A stretch of DNA of 64,000 nt from Gnetum montanum. Taxonomy: Eukaryota; Streptophyta; Gnetopsida; Gnetales; Gnetaceae. The notes beneath the pieces are model-generated. The model had not been told where the DNA came from. It searched no databases and saw only the letters and a program-made list of their open reading frames with translations. Shown one piece after another: positions 1 through 10,989 of this stretch; the first letter of the stretch is position 1; each line of letters starts with the position of its first letter. The stretch is taken from assembly GCA_015680685.1 (NCBI GenBank), contig MNCI01008366.1:816825-880824 (forward strand), read 5' to 3'. Both the position numbers and the translations under genes were made by a program.

Positions 1-252
1 GTTAGCTTAGTTTCTCAACCCTTTCCTCTCATAGCTTAGAAGATAAACCGAAAAATACCAAAAAAAATCACATACCTCAGACTTGCTTAACCATACACCG
101 TGACATTTACAAGCAAGCCTGGGAAGACAACGAACGATTAACCCCAAGTGTTTCTTGTGGTGTTAAGGCATTTAGTCTGCGGAGTTCGACCGGATCGCGC
201 GTGCACGCTCGTATTCGTATGGTTGAGTGTAGGGGTACCTCGCCACTCATAA
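1..252 (+). mobile_element. 3' part of an LTR of the TGATGAG clan, cut by the window edge
   Basis: This is the last 252 bp of an LTR. It aligns base by base with the ends of the LTRs at 58383-59342 and 35818-36611, including the AACCATACACCGTGACA-type stretch and the GGTTGAGTGTAGGGGTACCTCGCCACTCAT terminus described elsewhere in shorter pieces. The last bases read CTCATAA, one substitution from the clan terminus CTCATCA. It is followed directly by post-pol sequence of element E, so it belongs to a later insertion (solo LTR or whole element) into E. Which of these it is cannot be seen, because the rest lies outside the window. Confidence 0.85.
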
Positions 253-1580
253 GATGGGTACTGTCATAGTCTTCCTCGTTATCTGGCTCCCACCATTGCA
301 TGGTTGTCCTTGGATTTTACGTTGTTTTCACTTCATAAACTTGGCAGTGAGTCCACGTCATTCATCCATCCCCCCTTCCATGGTTTTCCTTCTGTTGCGA
401 ACATGCAACCCCTTCATTTAAAAAAATTTTAATTAATGTGTGACTTGTGTAGTTCCCAAACTAAGGGATGACCTAATGATTTGAATTAGGTGTGACTTCA
501 AGGGGAATGCTTTATTTGTTGTTTTGTTCTATTCCCCAGGTTGCGGGTGTGTCCTTACGGATTTCCTACCACTCCAAGTCTCTCTCCATGGAAGCTTTTG
601 GGCAGTTTGACCTTGCATGGTGTAGTCCTCACTAAAAAATTCAAAAAAAAAATAAACAAAAAAACACAAAAAAAATAAACAAATAAACTGAGGATTCAAA
701 CCCTTGGTCGGATGCATGCACACACGCAGGGGTCATCGCATGGTGTGGTTCCCCCATACAAAAGAAAGGAAAAATAACTCGTGGTGGGAATTCAAAGCAC
801 ACCCCTTAGACCGCCTCTCACGGGCCATACGCTTTAGTTATGGGACTTCCTTGGTCCCCTCTAACTTCGTCCCATTTCACTTCCTTCTTCTCACGTTTAC
901 TAGAGTGGTGGTTCTCTGTGGGTCATTCTTGCTTCTTTGGGGGACGGTCGGGACTTTGTCTATTGCTGCGATGTCACTGACTGTGGATAGTTTTGGGTCT
1001 GACCTCAGGAAAGGTTCTACTGGGTCACTTAACCACAATTGCACATGGGGTTTCATGTGGCCAACACTTGGAATTTCCATTCTCTCCTTTCCCTTTGTTC
1101 CCACTTCTCTCCGTACTCACCTTACTACCCTTTTTATGTTTTGTGTGTTCGTCGTGTTTTTTGTAGGTCTCTTATGCCTTGGCGAGTTCTCTTGGTTTAG
1201 AGTCTTAACTAGTCAATACCAATTCTTGGCACCTGGGCCCACGGACCTTGGTGTTGAGGGTATGCAGGCACTACAAAGGCTATTGCCTGCTATGGGGAGG
1301 ACCCACCTGCATACTCCTAGTTCCACCTGTTAAGCCTCCCATACTTTGGATTTCTTGATTGACTGGTTTCAGTGTCCCATCGTTTGATTTCTTCCTCACG
1401 GAGTTCTTTTGTGTCTCGTTCTCTGATTTTTGTCTCTTTTTTCATGCTTCATTACCTTCCTCATGTCCTCAGCCATGGCCAGGCCTTTCACGCGCTTCAA
1501 CCGCCTCAATTTGGTTTTTCAAATTCATCATTTCGAGTGTTTTATGGGTTGGTCAATGCTGGTCCATGGGTGAACAGTGC
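253..1580 (+). other. Post-pol spacer of element E, no supported gene
   Basis: Low-complexity, T-rich sequence homologous to 25138-26550 (A), 40110-41560 (C) and 42671-43970 (B). It contains an open frame of 209 codons at 704-1333, but that frame is not kept in the three homologous copies, so I do not call it a gene. Confidence 0.65.
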
Positions 1581-1659
1581 TGCGTATACGGGGCCCCATA
1601 TACGTAGTGCCTGCGTATACATGGCCCCGTCGACGCAGCGTCCAACCCCTATATATACA
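1581..1659 (+). promoter_or_regulatory. Internal U3-like palindrome module with TATA box, upstream of the env-like ORF
   Basis: A near-perfect 20-bp palindrome (GTATAC, GGGGCCCC, ATATAC) spans 1584-1603. It is followed by a second GCGTATAC and by TGGCCCCGTCGACGCAGC (1622-1639), then CTATATATAC at 1650-1659. The same vocabulary (GTCGAC, TGGCCCCGT, CAGC, then CTATAAAT) forms the U3 of E's own 3' LTR at 5160-5270. I infer an internal promoter for the downstream ORF; transcription from it is not shown by the sequence. Confidence 0.5.
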
Positions 1660-1818
1660 CCTGCTATGCTTTGTATTTTTCATCATTTGGAGTCCAAATT
1701 GAGGAGAGGTTCTACCATTTTTTCTGCCTAACCCTTCCCAATGCGCCTACATTCCATCGCGTGTCCACACCAACCTATCCTTGCCCTTTTACGCAATCGA
1801 AGGTATGCTCTTAGTCGT

Positions 1819-1840
1819 GGGGGGGGGGGGGGGGGGGGGG
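1819..1840 (+). repeat. Poly-G run (22 G) at a polypurine-like site
   Basis: Twenty-two consecutive G follow TTAGTCGT. Elements A (26473-26477) and C (41460-41464) have only five G at the homologous place, after CTCAGTCAT or CTTAGTCAT. The tract therefore seems to have expanded from a short G5 polypurine tract. Confidence 0.8.
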
Positions 1841-2040
1841 TGGTGCCCTTGCGTAATTAACTAATTAATTAATTAGTTTGTTAATAATGAAAAATTTAGC
1901 CCTAACCCCTAAATTAACGCTCTGGGAAACTTAATGGTGTGCTTGTGCTAATAACATAACTTGGTCAAACTGAGAAAGTATACACGGACCATCTTAAGCT
2001 ACTTGTGAACGGTCTAATGGGCGGTTATGTTTGATTGCAT

Positions 2041-4890
2041 ATGGCACCCAAACTGAGGCACCCAAGGGACGTAGGACCATCACAACCAAGGGACAAGCAC
2101 CCATGCATGGGAAGGGGATGAGATGTGCAACTGCCAGAGTATGCGTAGGGCTCTCATGCCATTGGACCCATCCGCGAAAGACTTGACGTGGAATCTGTTC
2201 ATCAGATTCTCGAAGAGGAGATTCCCGGTGAGCAATCACTCAGGGATGAGACTCCTAGGATAGCACCACAGCTTGAGGTCACCCTGACCTAAGCCTGCCT
2301 TGATGCTATCATGTTGTGCGACATGCAGCGAATGGTCCTCCAAGTGCTAAATTTTGGACCATTCCTCGAGAAAGCACCAGAAGACGTGAGGCTTCAACTG
2401 CAAAACTCTTTGATGTGGCCAATCATCACAACTAGTGGTGAGTGGTACTAGGAGAAACTTATCTCTTCTGGTCGAATCGGCAACCAGGGTCTAGAGTAAG
2501 AATCAAAGACATTTATGTCTCTTACTCTTCGGAAGTAATAGCACAAGCTTTGGGGTTGCCTGAAATTGGGGTAGATGTGGTAGAAATTCCAAAGCAGGCC
2601 GATCCAGAGGTAAAGGTGCAATGGACCAAGTGGTGCTATGGGATAGAGCGTAAGGAATTTGGATCCTTGACCACGGTGGAGAGAGTATATTCGAAGATCG
2701 TGTCTTACCATTTAAACCCAATGGTAAGACCCAGTAAAATCACAGCCTTCTCCGCTCGTGCGTGTGCCGCCTTGAGTGGAAAATTTCCCATGAGTCTTCC
2801 ACAACTGCTATTTTTGGAGATTGAAAAGAGGTTAACAGAGAACAAACGTGGTAGACAAGCTCTCCCCTTTCCCTGCCTAATCCAAAAGTTATGCAAATGG
2901 GTAGGGATAGCATGGTATTCTAATGATATAATCTGGCATGCCCCAATTGCCTCGTGGCAAGAGATGATGAAAGATAAAACACCTGCTGCCAAACAGATAG
3001 AGGAAGAGTAGAAACCACCTCCACAACTTGCACAAACAATGTAGCTGGGCTCGCAAAACATGGGAGAATACATCTGCAAGATCCGGGAAATGCTCTTAAG
3101 CCAGCAAGAGAAATCCGGTAGGACTAGTGGAGGAGAAGACCCTTCGGTCTATCGCCCTGCCATGAGCCACCTGGAGCAAGTGGCTCAATCAGTTAGCTTG
3201 CTTGAAAGGGCAGGGCCAACGTCGCCCGAGCACCAATTCCAACCAGAAGAAATCCAAGCATTCGAGATGTCTCAACTACAACTCAACAGTTATTCCCCGA
3301 AATCTCAGGGAATGCTGCTACCTTCTCGGTACGCTTGAAAGATGGTGAGGAGGCGACAGTCCTGGTGATGCAACACCAGGGACAAGAAGTTATGGCTGAA
3401 GTGGTTGCTGATACAATTGCTATGGTTCTCAATGCACTGGCAGCACCTGTACCAAACATTCATGAACTACAAGATGTATAGGTCTCTACCGGAACTTCAC
3501 GTAGCAAGATTGACATAGCCCAACATGAAGAATTGTTGGACCAACTGGTAGGAACTGGGCAACTACTTCCAGATGTCTTCGACCTTCCGGACAACATCAC
3601 TGCAACCCAGTCGGAGCTGCTCTCAGCAAGGGACAAGAGCCTTGTTTTGGAAGGGCAACTGGAAGCTGCTCAAGCTGCTTGTCAGTGCTTAGCAACTAAG
3701 GTAGCCCAATTAAAAGCCTAGCTTGTCGATCCAACCATCCTCAACCGTGAAATCACCAGAGATGAAGCTTTTCAACAGCTTCAACTTAAACTATAGGTCA
3801 TTGAGGTTGTGTGAGAGACAGTGATTTTTGACAAGTCCTCAGTAAACACTCGAGCACATTACTTAGAAAAGGACTTGGTAGAGGTTCCCTAGGAGAATGT
3901 GTAGCTAACTATAGAAGTTCATCGCCTACACAATGTTGGTGCAGAGAACGAACACATGAAAGATTTCATCCACCAACAGCAGGAGGAGCTAGCTAGGGTG
4001 AACGCTGACATAAGAAGTTTGGCAGCTGAAAATCAAAATCTGTCAATGGAGGAGGTTTGGGCATTGCAACAGAAGTCTGCAATAGAAATTGCCACTTAGA
4101 AGAATGAGGCCCTAAAATTTGAAAAAGTCAAAAATCATTACAGGGACCAAGTGGGATTACAGAAGGAGGTAAATGAGAAACACATTCAAGCCGCCAAAGC
4201 CAAGATGAACCAAGCGCTCCAGCAGCTCCAAGAGGGAGGCAATGTATGGTCATCTATCTTTGATAGGTTGAACGCCTATAACAAAGCGAAAATCTGCCTA
4301 AAGGAGCTGCAAATTGAGGAGATGATAGAATACATGGAGTTGGCCAACCTTCGATATGCAAACCTAGCTATGGTCACAGCTCGGAGACCACGGTCAGAGT
4401 TAGAAAAGAAAGTGGATGCCTCGTATTCCCTATACAAGGGTGAGTTCCAGGTGCACAAGGTAACTAAACAAAAGTTGGTAACAGCAAACGCAGAACTTGA
4501 GGTCCTCCGCCCAAGCTTTGAAGGACAATGTACAGTCGCAAAGGACCTGGCCTGAAGAATGAATGACTACCAATAGCTGCAAGCATCAATCCAAGCATTC
4601 AACATCGAACACAAGCAGTTTGCAGCCTGGTTTATCAACTTAAAAGAACTCATTTCGGCGTTGCCTTGTCCTTGGGAGGTTCTAGTTCCAGCACACATTG
4701 GAGAAGCTGCATGGACCATGAACGATCCCAGAAGCAAAGAAGAAAAGATGAGGGCTCTCTTGGAGGCTTTTCGGCTACCTCTAGAAGTTGCAGCTACCAC
4801 GGGGCTATCGACATCTATGCCACCACCAACGCATGGGCCAGAGGCTGGAGAGGGTTCATCAAAACCACCGCCCCCAGGGATGGTGTGATC
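2041..4890 (+). pseudogene. Env-position ORF of element E (plant transposon protein-like domain plus coiled coil), broken
   Basis: The reading frame starts at ATGGCACCC, the position homologous to the splice-acceptor/ATG of elements A, B and C. Residues encoded by 2442-3000 look like the plant retrotransposon/transposon protein domain found in Athila-type ORFs: SEVIAQALGLPE near the start and LPFPCLIQKLC near the end. A Glu/Gln/Leu-rich region at 3530-4555 has the heptad look of a coiled coil (IQAAKAKMNQALQQLQE, LKELQIEEMIEYMELANLR). A short proline-rich tail ends near 4890. The frame is cut by several TAG stops and by frameshifts (near 2440, 3010 and 3340). Element B carries the same ORF at 45247-48110. 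No signal peptide or transmembrane segment is evident, so calling it an envelope gene rests only on position. The product's role is unknown. Confidence 0.7.
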
Positions 4891-5129
4891 TTCTCCAGAA
4901 ATTTTATGCATCATCCTACACAGCAGAGGCTCCAGGACTAGCAAGATGTTCAATTTTATCTCTGAACAATGCCATTTTTGTAGTTTTTCCCCTTCTGTAA
5001 CTTGGGCACTTGGTCAATTCATGTTGCGTCATGTGTGTGTCATGTATGCATTTAAGTTATGTGTGTTGTAAATAAGAATTCATACATTCCAAATTGTAAA
5101 GTAACTCGAGGACGAGTTTTTGTTCAGTT

Positions 5130-5138
5130 GTGGGGGTA
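5130..5138 (+). other. Polypurine tract of element E
   Basis: GTGGGGGTA lies directly before the LTR start TGATGAAG. It is the expected plus-strand primer site and is identical in form to those at 27036-27044 and 48334-48342. Confidence 0.85.
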
Positions 5139-5839
5139 TGATGAAGTGTCATTTAGTCAATGCGTCGACTAGGCCATGTATACCGGGTCGTGTCGATGCG
5201 GGCCCGTCGATGTAGCCACCCTACGTCGACGTGGCCCCGTTTACACAGCCACCTATCCTAACCTATAAATAAGAGGGCCTTCCACCTCATTTAGGCATAT
5301 TTTGAGTAGTTCTAGTGAAGCTCTTGCAGTTTGTTCCCGTAGGAGATAGAATATTTTCCAAGTGCCCACAACAGGTGTAAGAAAAGTGATCGGCTCTTTA
5401 TTCAAGCGTTGATGTACCTGAGCCCATTGGCGTGATGACAATAAAGACAAACTATTCAAGCATTCCTTGCAGCATTTGGACTTAGTTATTTTATGCATTC
5501 AATAGTTTAATATGTTTATGCTTTATTAGTTACATGTTAATTACTTAAGTTTTTGTTATTATAATTTCCATCGCTATTGTTCATTCGTAGTTCGTTAAGG
5601 CCATAAGTACGACCATCTCGAACGTAACCAAACACTTGGTAAGCCTAGTGACACTTAATGTCTGGTAACCCAGAAGTGTTAGGAAATGCTCNGGATGACA
5701 ATGACCGTTCTAACCCAAGGTTTCACTGATTAGAAGTCTGGTGTATGTTAAGTGCTTACAGTCTGCGGATTTCGACGGAGTCACGCGTGAATGCTTGTGA
5801 TTCGTATGGTTGGGCATAGGGATACCTAGCCACTCATCA
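5139..5839 (+). mobile_element. 3' LTR of element E (701 bp)
   Basis: The LTR starts TGATGAAG and ends CTCATCA. U3 (5139-5260) is rich in GTCGAC palindromes, followed by the TATA box CTATAAAT at about 5263-5270. An AATAAAG signal lies near 5439, and the R-U5 part aligns with the other LTRs of the clan. One unresolved base sits at 5692. The LTR carries no gene. Confidence 0.88.
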
Positions 5840-6170
5840 ATGGGAGAGTAAACAATTTTAGTTGCATAGATATGTCATGAGTAACATCAATTTATACATG
5901 AGACCAATTCAATGATTCACCAAAATGAATCTTACATGATTAAAATTTATATTCCTAAACTTAGGAACGTAGTGTCACTTTGAAATAATAAATTTATTTT
6001 CAATGTAGATGTGCTACAATCTTATATTTTCATTAATAAATTTCCTTGTTAAACTATTAAGAAAAAAAAATTACCTAAGTTACCTAAAAGAAAGAGGCTT
6101 TATCATTTGTTAAAGATTGATGTTTTTGATTATGGCCCCATGCCTAGCATGTGAGAGGTTGACATCAACA
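5840..6170 (-). mobile_element. 3' LTR of element F, first 331 bp (rest displaced by E)
   Basis: On the minus strand it starts TGTTGATG at 6170. It aligns with 12691-13023 with scattered substitutions. It stops at 5840, where element E begins. Confidence 0.82.
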
Positions 6171-6185
6171 CTTAGCCCCCAAACT
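6171..6185 (-). other. Polypurine tract of element F
   Basis: Read on the minus strand, AGTTTGGGGGCTAAG abuts the 3' LTR start at 6170. Confidence 0.75.
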
Positions 6186-7080
6186 ACAAATTGCATGCAA
6201 GTGCAAGAAGCAACAAAAATCATGAAATTTTAAAAAGGGAATGTAATAGATAGAGAATTAAAAAAAAACATCAAAAAACAAGCAAATGAAACTTAAAAGC
6301 AAACTATAGTGATCTAAACATGATTAAAATAATCATATAATCAAAAGAGAACCAGACGTGGGTCACCCTTACCACACCATCTTATTTAATGAAACTCTAA
6401 ATATATAATTTTATTATTTTAACTAAGATCGCATTCCCAGTCCTCTCACAAGGTAAAAGTCAAAAGTACATGGACTACTTTAAGTATAAGACTTATACTA
6501 AATTTAATGAGGAAGACAGGCTCAAGTTAGATCATGGCTAGCCACAACTCTCGGATTTTTCCTTAGGACTCTTCATTTTTCCTTTTTTTTTGGGGGGAAA
6601 ATAGGTTCAAAAGGGAAAATGGAGGTTAGGGTGAGGATAGTTGCTGGACCCCATCACACTTAAGAACTTATTAGATTTCCAATGAACACAGTCCTCATTC
6701 TTTTTTTCTTTTTCCTTTTTTTAGGAAACTTTGTTCATGGTGTACTTCATTCTTAAGGTAGGAATTCCAACACAAGTTTGGCCAATTAGTTGCACTACCA
6801 ATGAACACTGTCCTTTCATAACTTTACCCATGGTGCACTTCAACCCTCATGTATGTGCCTTGGATTATAATTTGATAGCATCATAGCATGTCTCCTGGGT
6901 CGCTAAGGGTTCTCAAGTGGAGATGAACACACTTCACCTCGTTGTTCACAAGATAGCCATGGATCATCACACTTGAGGGTTGGGGCTCATGGGAGGGAAA
7001 AAGGCATTTTCCAAGGTCACCTAGTGATTGAGGTCAACCAATCTCCAACGTCACATATACTACATTCACATGATCATGAT
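6186..7080 (-). other. Non-coding 3' spacer of element F
   Basis: AT-rich sequence between the end of pol and the polypurine tract. No frame of useful length and no motif I recognise. Confidence 0.6.
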
Positions 7081-7379
7081 GATTACATTATAAGTAGCAT
7101 AAATCTCATGCTCCATAATCCAACATAACTAAAGAAACGAAAACCTTGAAAAAGACTCAGAAGAATCATAGCATTATTGAAATATATAATATAAGGAGAC
7201 TTCATGTAATAGTAATAATAAATATTATATAAAGCATTACTAACATTATTTTCCAATGGTTCTCTAATGACCCAATGCCTAGTAACTCTAATGATTATTA
7301 AAATCATATGAAAGATAAAAATCAAATCAAAGCCAATATGATGAGCAAGAGATGATGAAATGCAAAGAAAATATGCAAA

Positions 7380-10200
7380 TGCAACTATATACAAATGAAA
7401 TGCATTAAAGTTCCTATGTAACTTATGTCCTTGCACGTTAGCAAGTTTGTATACATTGGGGCCAATGACATCTTTAACTCGGAATGGGCTTGACCACATA
7501 GAAGAGAACTAACCTTGAAGACTTGCTTATCAAATATTCTACCTCTCTTTGGGACTAGGCCTCCTATCTTAAAGACTTTACCAACATACTTCCTATTAAG
7601 ACATCATTTAACAATTTCTCGATAATTATGATTACACAAATCAAGACATAATCTTAACTTGTTTGTTTGTTTTCTATTAGGCACTAAATTTGGATGTTTC
7701 ATAACATGAATAATTTTAGATTTCACAAGTTCATCAAGTTCATATTTCATCCAAGTTTCAATCTTAGGTTCAACAGGTCTAAGTCATAGTAAGTCATCGA
7801 AAATAGCTTCTCTAGGAACATGTTCCATGGATATGTCATCATCAAAATCTGGTCCACCTTCAAATGTTTTAAGAGGTAGGGACTTATTTATATCTTTGTC
7901 TTCTCCTAAAGGTGGTGGATCACTCAGATGAAATCCATTGTGTTGTTGATAAGGCAAGGTGTCTCCATAGATTTCTTCATGTTCTCTAGAACTTTGATAG
8001 GATTGGGTGGAATCTGTATGAGAGATAGGATTTATTTTTGTAGTTCCACTCACATGGTCATTTATAACATGTTCACTACACTCAACCTTAATAACCCCAA
8101 CATAAAGGTTAGTGTTTTGATTTTCCAAAGAATGATTTTGGTGATCTAAGGTTATAACTACTTACTAGTAGAAAGGCTCTCTTGGTATGACCATGTATTC
8201 AGATTTTCCTTTGATAGGGATTCACAATTCCAAGAAATCTAACCTAAAGAAGCCCCCAAAGTTGGCTTTGAATGTCCTAGATAAGAGCACACCATAATTG
8301 GGTGACATGTCAACTACTCGGATATCCGTATAACATATGAATGTAGGGTATTGTTTAAGTTGCACTTTCACTTCTTTCAATAACCCTACTATAAGTACAT
8401 TGGACCCATCAAGTTGTATTACACTTTTCATTTTTGGTAGCATTTGTGATCCTAAAGTCTTGCATACCTCAAGTGGCACGACACTAATGTTTGCTTTAGA
8501 ATCCATCAAACAATTATGAACATTCTTTCCTAAAATAATTAGAGTTGTTAAAAAAGGAGGTTGCTCTTTCTTGTCCATCATGGAATTGTTTGCGTTTTGT
8601 ACTAATAGCATGTTAGGACCTTCTACGATGTGAACTTGCCTTTCAGGGATTGAGGATTTTTCTTTTCTAGTTTCAGGTGGATGAACTACATTTTGACTCA
8701 CCTCTTTCATTTTATTACAGTGTAAAAGGTCATACATTCAAATGTTAGCTTTAACCCTTTTCAAATCCTCAACTAGATCATAAGTCTTATGTTTGTCTTT
8801 GGCTTCTTGTTGAGATGGAGTTCTTCTAAGTATGGAAGAGGGGGTTGGTCATTGTGGGGCATTTGTTTGGGAATACCTGGTTTGGGTATTCATGTTGCTT
8901 TGACTAGGAGTTTTTCTATTTGGGGAAGTATAAGGATCATTTCTAGTTTGTTGCTATGTGTTGTTTATGATGTTACTAAGTTTTCGGTAGCAAGCATTAT
9001 GTGGGTTGGGGTCACTTACCATGACTTGTTCTAATGAGGAAACCTCTTCGTTTTTTGTTTCATGGGGTACATTAAGGATCATAATAGGAGGTTTCCCATT
9101 TTGTTGACCTTGGGTGTTGTCACCATATAATGCTAAAAATTAAGGACAAGTCTTCTCAAAATGTTGCCTAGTGTTATGGAGGCGATAATACTCGTCATTG
9201 ATTGATGTGTTAGGCTTCTCAGATTGTATATAACCCTTGTTGTTGTTCTACTTTAATTCAACTACTTCATTTGAAAGTTTTTATAATGAAGTTAATATTT
9301 GGGTCATTTGGTCTTGAGTTTGAGTTGAGGGTTCAATGGAATTAGATATCCCATTTGGGTTTACAATTGATTAGATTAAGGCCTTTGATTGGTTATCATT
9401 CAAACCAGTGTTAGATGGTAGGAATGAAGAAGATGTGGGACCTTAAAAATAACTATTTTTAGGTTGATTCATTTGAAGTGGAATAGGAGTTTGGAACATT
9501 TGTCATTGGGAAAGTTGGTAGAGAAAGAGGACTAGGTTGCATATGGTTGCTAATGCTCATCATTTCGAATTCGGTTTGAATGTTGTTCATGAGGGTAATT
9601 TGTTCTAACTCCATGGCTTTAGCCATTGCTCACTATATTTCTGTTATGTTTGAATTAGATTTGATGGCTTAGGCAAAGAATGGGTCAATGATAGAGAGGT
9701 AAAAGTTGAGGATACCATTGGGTTATGGATGCATCTCACTTGGTACATAGGCAAGCTGGTGAAGGAATCATAAGTTGTAATCCTGATCATTTTCTCCATG
9801 TAATTTTCTTAAGCTTTTGAAGTTACTTGATGTGATTGCAGGGCTCATGAATTTGTCAAATTGAATCAAAAAGTTATTTTTGAATTCCTGCCATGAGTTA
9901 ATGGAGGCATTGGGGAGCATTAAGAACCATTGGATTACTTTAGTTCTGAATGTTATCACAAACACCCTACATGCCACATCATTCTGCATAATGTTGTGGA
10001 TGCCTAGTAAGGTTTCAAAACATTATATGTGTTGGCAAGCATCACTAAAAAGGTTTGTGGGATCGAAAAACAAATTTATATTTTAGAGTGATTTTGGGAT
10101 ATCGTGATAATTAGTAAAGTTGAAGAGATTGCTCACCAAGGGAGTTGGGGGTTGCCATCCTAGTTCGAGTTCCCATGGGAATAAAACTTGGAAGATATAA
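7380..10200 (-). pseudogene. Gag-pol remnant of element F with RT-RNase H-integrase core deleted
   Basis: Read on the minus strand. Gag lies at about 10200-9650, with the usual Ty3/gypsy pattern (RVFVITFRTKVIQWF, then SINSWQEFKNNFLIQF). A degenerate zinc-knuckle region follows near 9180-9130 (YYRLHNTRQHFEKTCP). The protease is at 8737-8222: LMDSKANISVVP replaces the expected DSG triad, so the catalytic loop is damaged. Next come an acidic linker (8128-7784) and the first part of RT near 7790-7640 (DELVKSKIIHVMKHPNLVP). After that the sequence jumps to the integrase C-terminus at 7499-7380 (SSPFRVKDVIGPNVYKLAN). About 2.5 kb encoding RT, RNase H and the integrase core is absent. Stops and a frameshift occur throughout. 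Confidence 0.75.
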
Positions 10201-10965
10201 AACTCTTTGTTTCCTTAATGTAAAATAACATGTAGTTGGTTGGCTAGTGGTAAAGAAGAGTTTGCTCATAAAACAAAAAATTATAAAATATGAATGTTAA
10301 AATAAGATTATAAGATTAAGTAAAAGAAAAGAAAAATTGCAATAATATATTTTTTTTTTGAAAAAAAAAACAAAACATTAAAATATGCTATTTTAAAAAA
10401 ATCCTTTAAAAGAAAAAAAATAAATGCATGAAATTGCAATATTTGTAAAATTTTAAGGAAAAACATTAAAATAAAAAAAATTTAGAAAAGTAAAATTGAA
10501 CAAAATGATGAATGAGAACACCACTTTAACAAAGTTAGAACTAAGGTAAGGATTGATAAAATGGAGTAATCAACAAAACTGGAAAAAGAAGGTTTGGGGA
10601 TCTAAAAATGAAACTAAACTAGAGCGATAAAATCGAAAATAGGCGACTATTAATTGGAATTGATATCAGAAAAGGGCTACTAAATGTTCAGGTAATTGAA
10701 ATAGGAAAATAAAAGATTGCAAGGACTAAAAAACAGAAACTACAATAGGAAATTTAAAGTTCAAAGAAAATTGCAATAGAAAATTTAAAGTTCAAAGAAA
10801 CTACATTAATAAAAAAAATGGAGATTGAGAAACAATAAAGTAGATGACTGAGGATAGAAATAGGAAAAATGAAATTTTTGGGAAATGAAATAGAATAAAG
10901 ACAGGGAAAAGAATAGAAAATTGATATTTTTGGAAACAGAAATGAAGAACAAAGGTTGAAAAATA

Positions 10966-10983
10966 GCTCTCCTTCTAATGCCA
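10966..10983 (-). other. Primer binding site of element F, degenerate tRNA-Met type
   Basis: The minus strand reads TGGCATTAGAAGGAGAGC, six bases after the LTR end CATCAACA. It resembles the initiator-Met PBS (TGGTATCAGAGC) but is degenerate, so the tRNA assignment is tentative. Confidence 0.45.
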
Positions 10984-10989
10984 AAAAGG

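Larger units (their letters stand above)
253..5839 (+). mobile_element. Element E: 3' half of an Athila-like Ty3/gypsy retrotransposon
   Basis: The visible parts are the post-pol spacer, an env-position ORF, a polypurine tract and a complete 3' LTR. The spacer aligns with the region after pol in elements A, B and C (for example GTGAGTCCA near 346, matching 25423, 40418 and 42681). The gag and pol genes would lie upstream of the window. The base after the LTR begins ATGGG, and the uninterrupted F LTR at 12689-12693 has the same ATGGG at the equivalent place, so ATGGG is the likely target duplication and E inserted into F's 3' LTR. The coding part is full of stops. Confidence 0.85.

Noticed and set aside
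704-1333. Open frame of 209 codons on the plus strand
   Set aside because: It lies in the post-pol spacer of element E; the homologous regions of A, B and C do not keep the frame, and the product has no recognisable domain.
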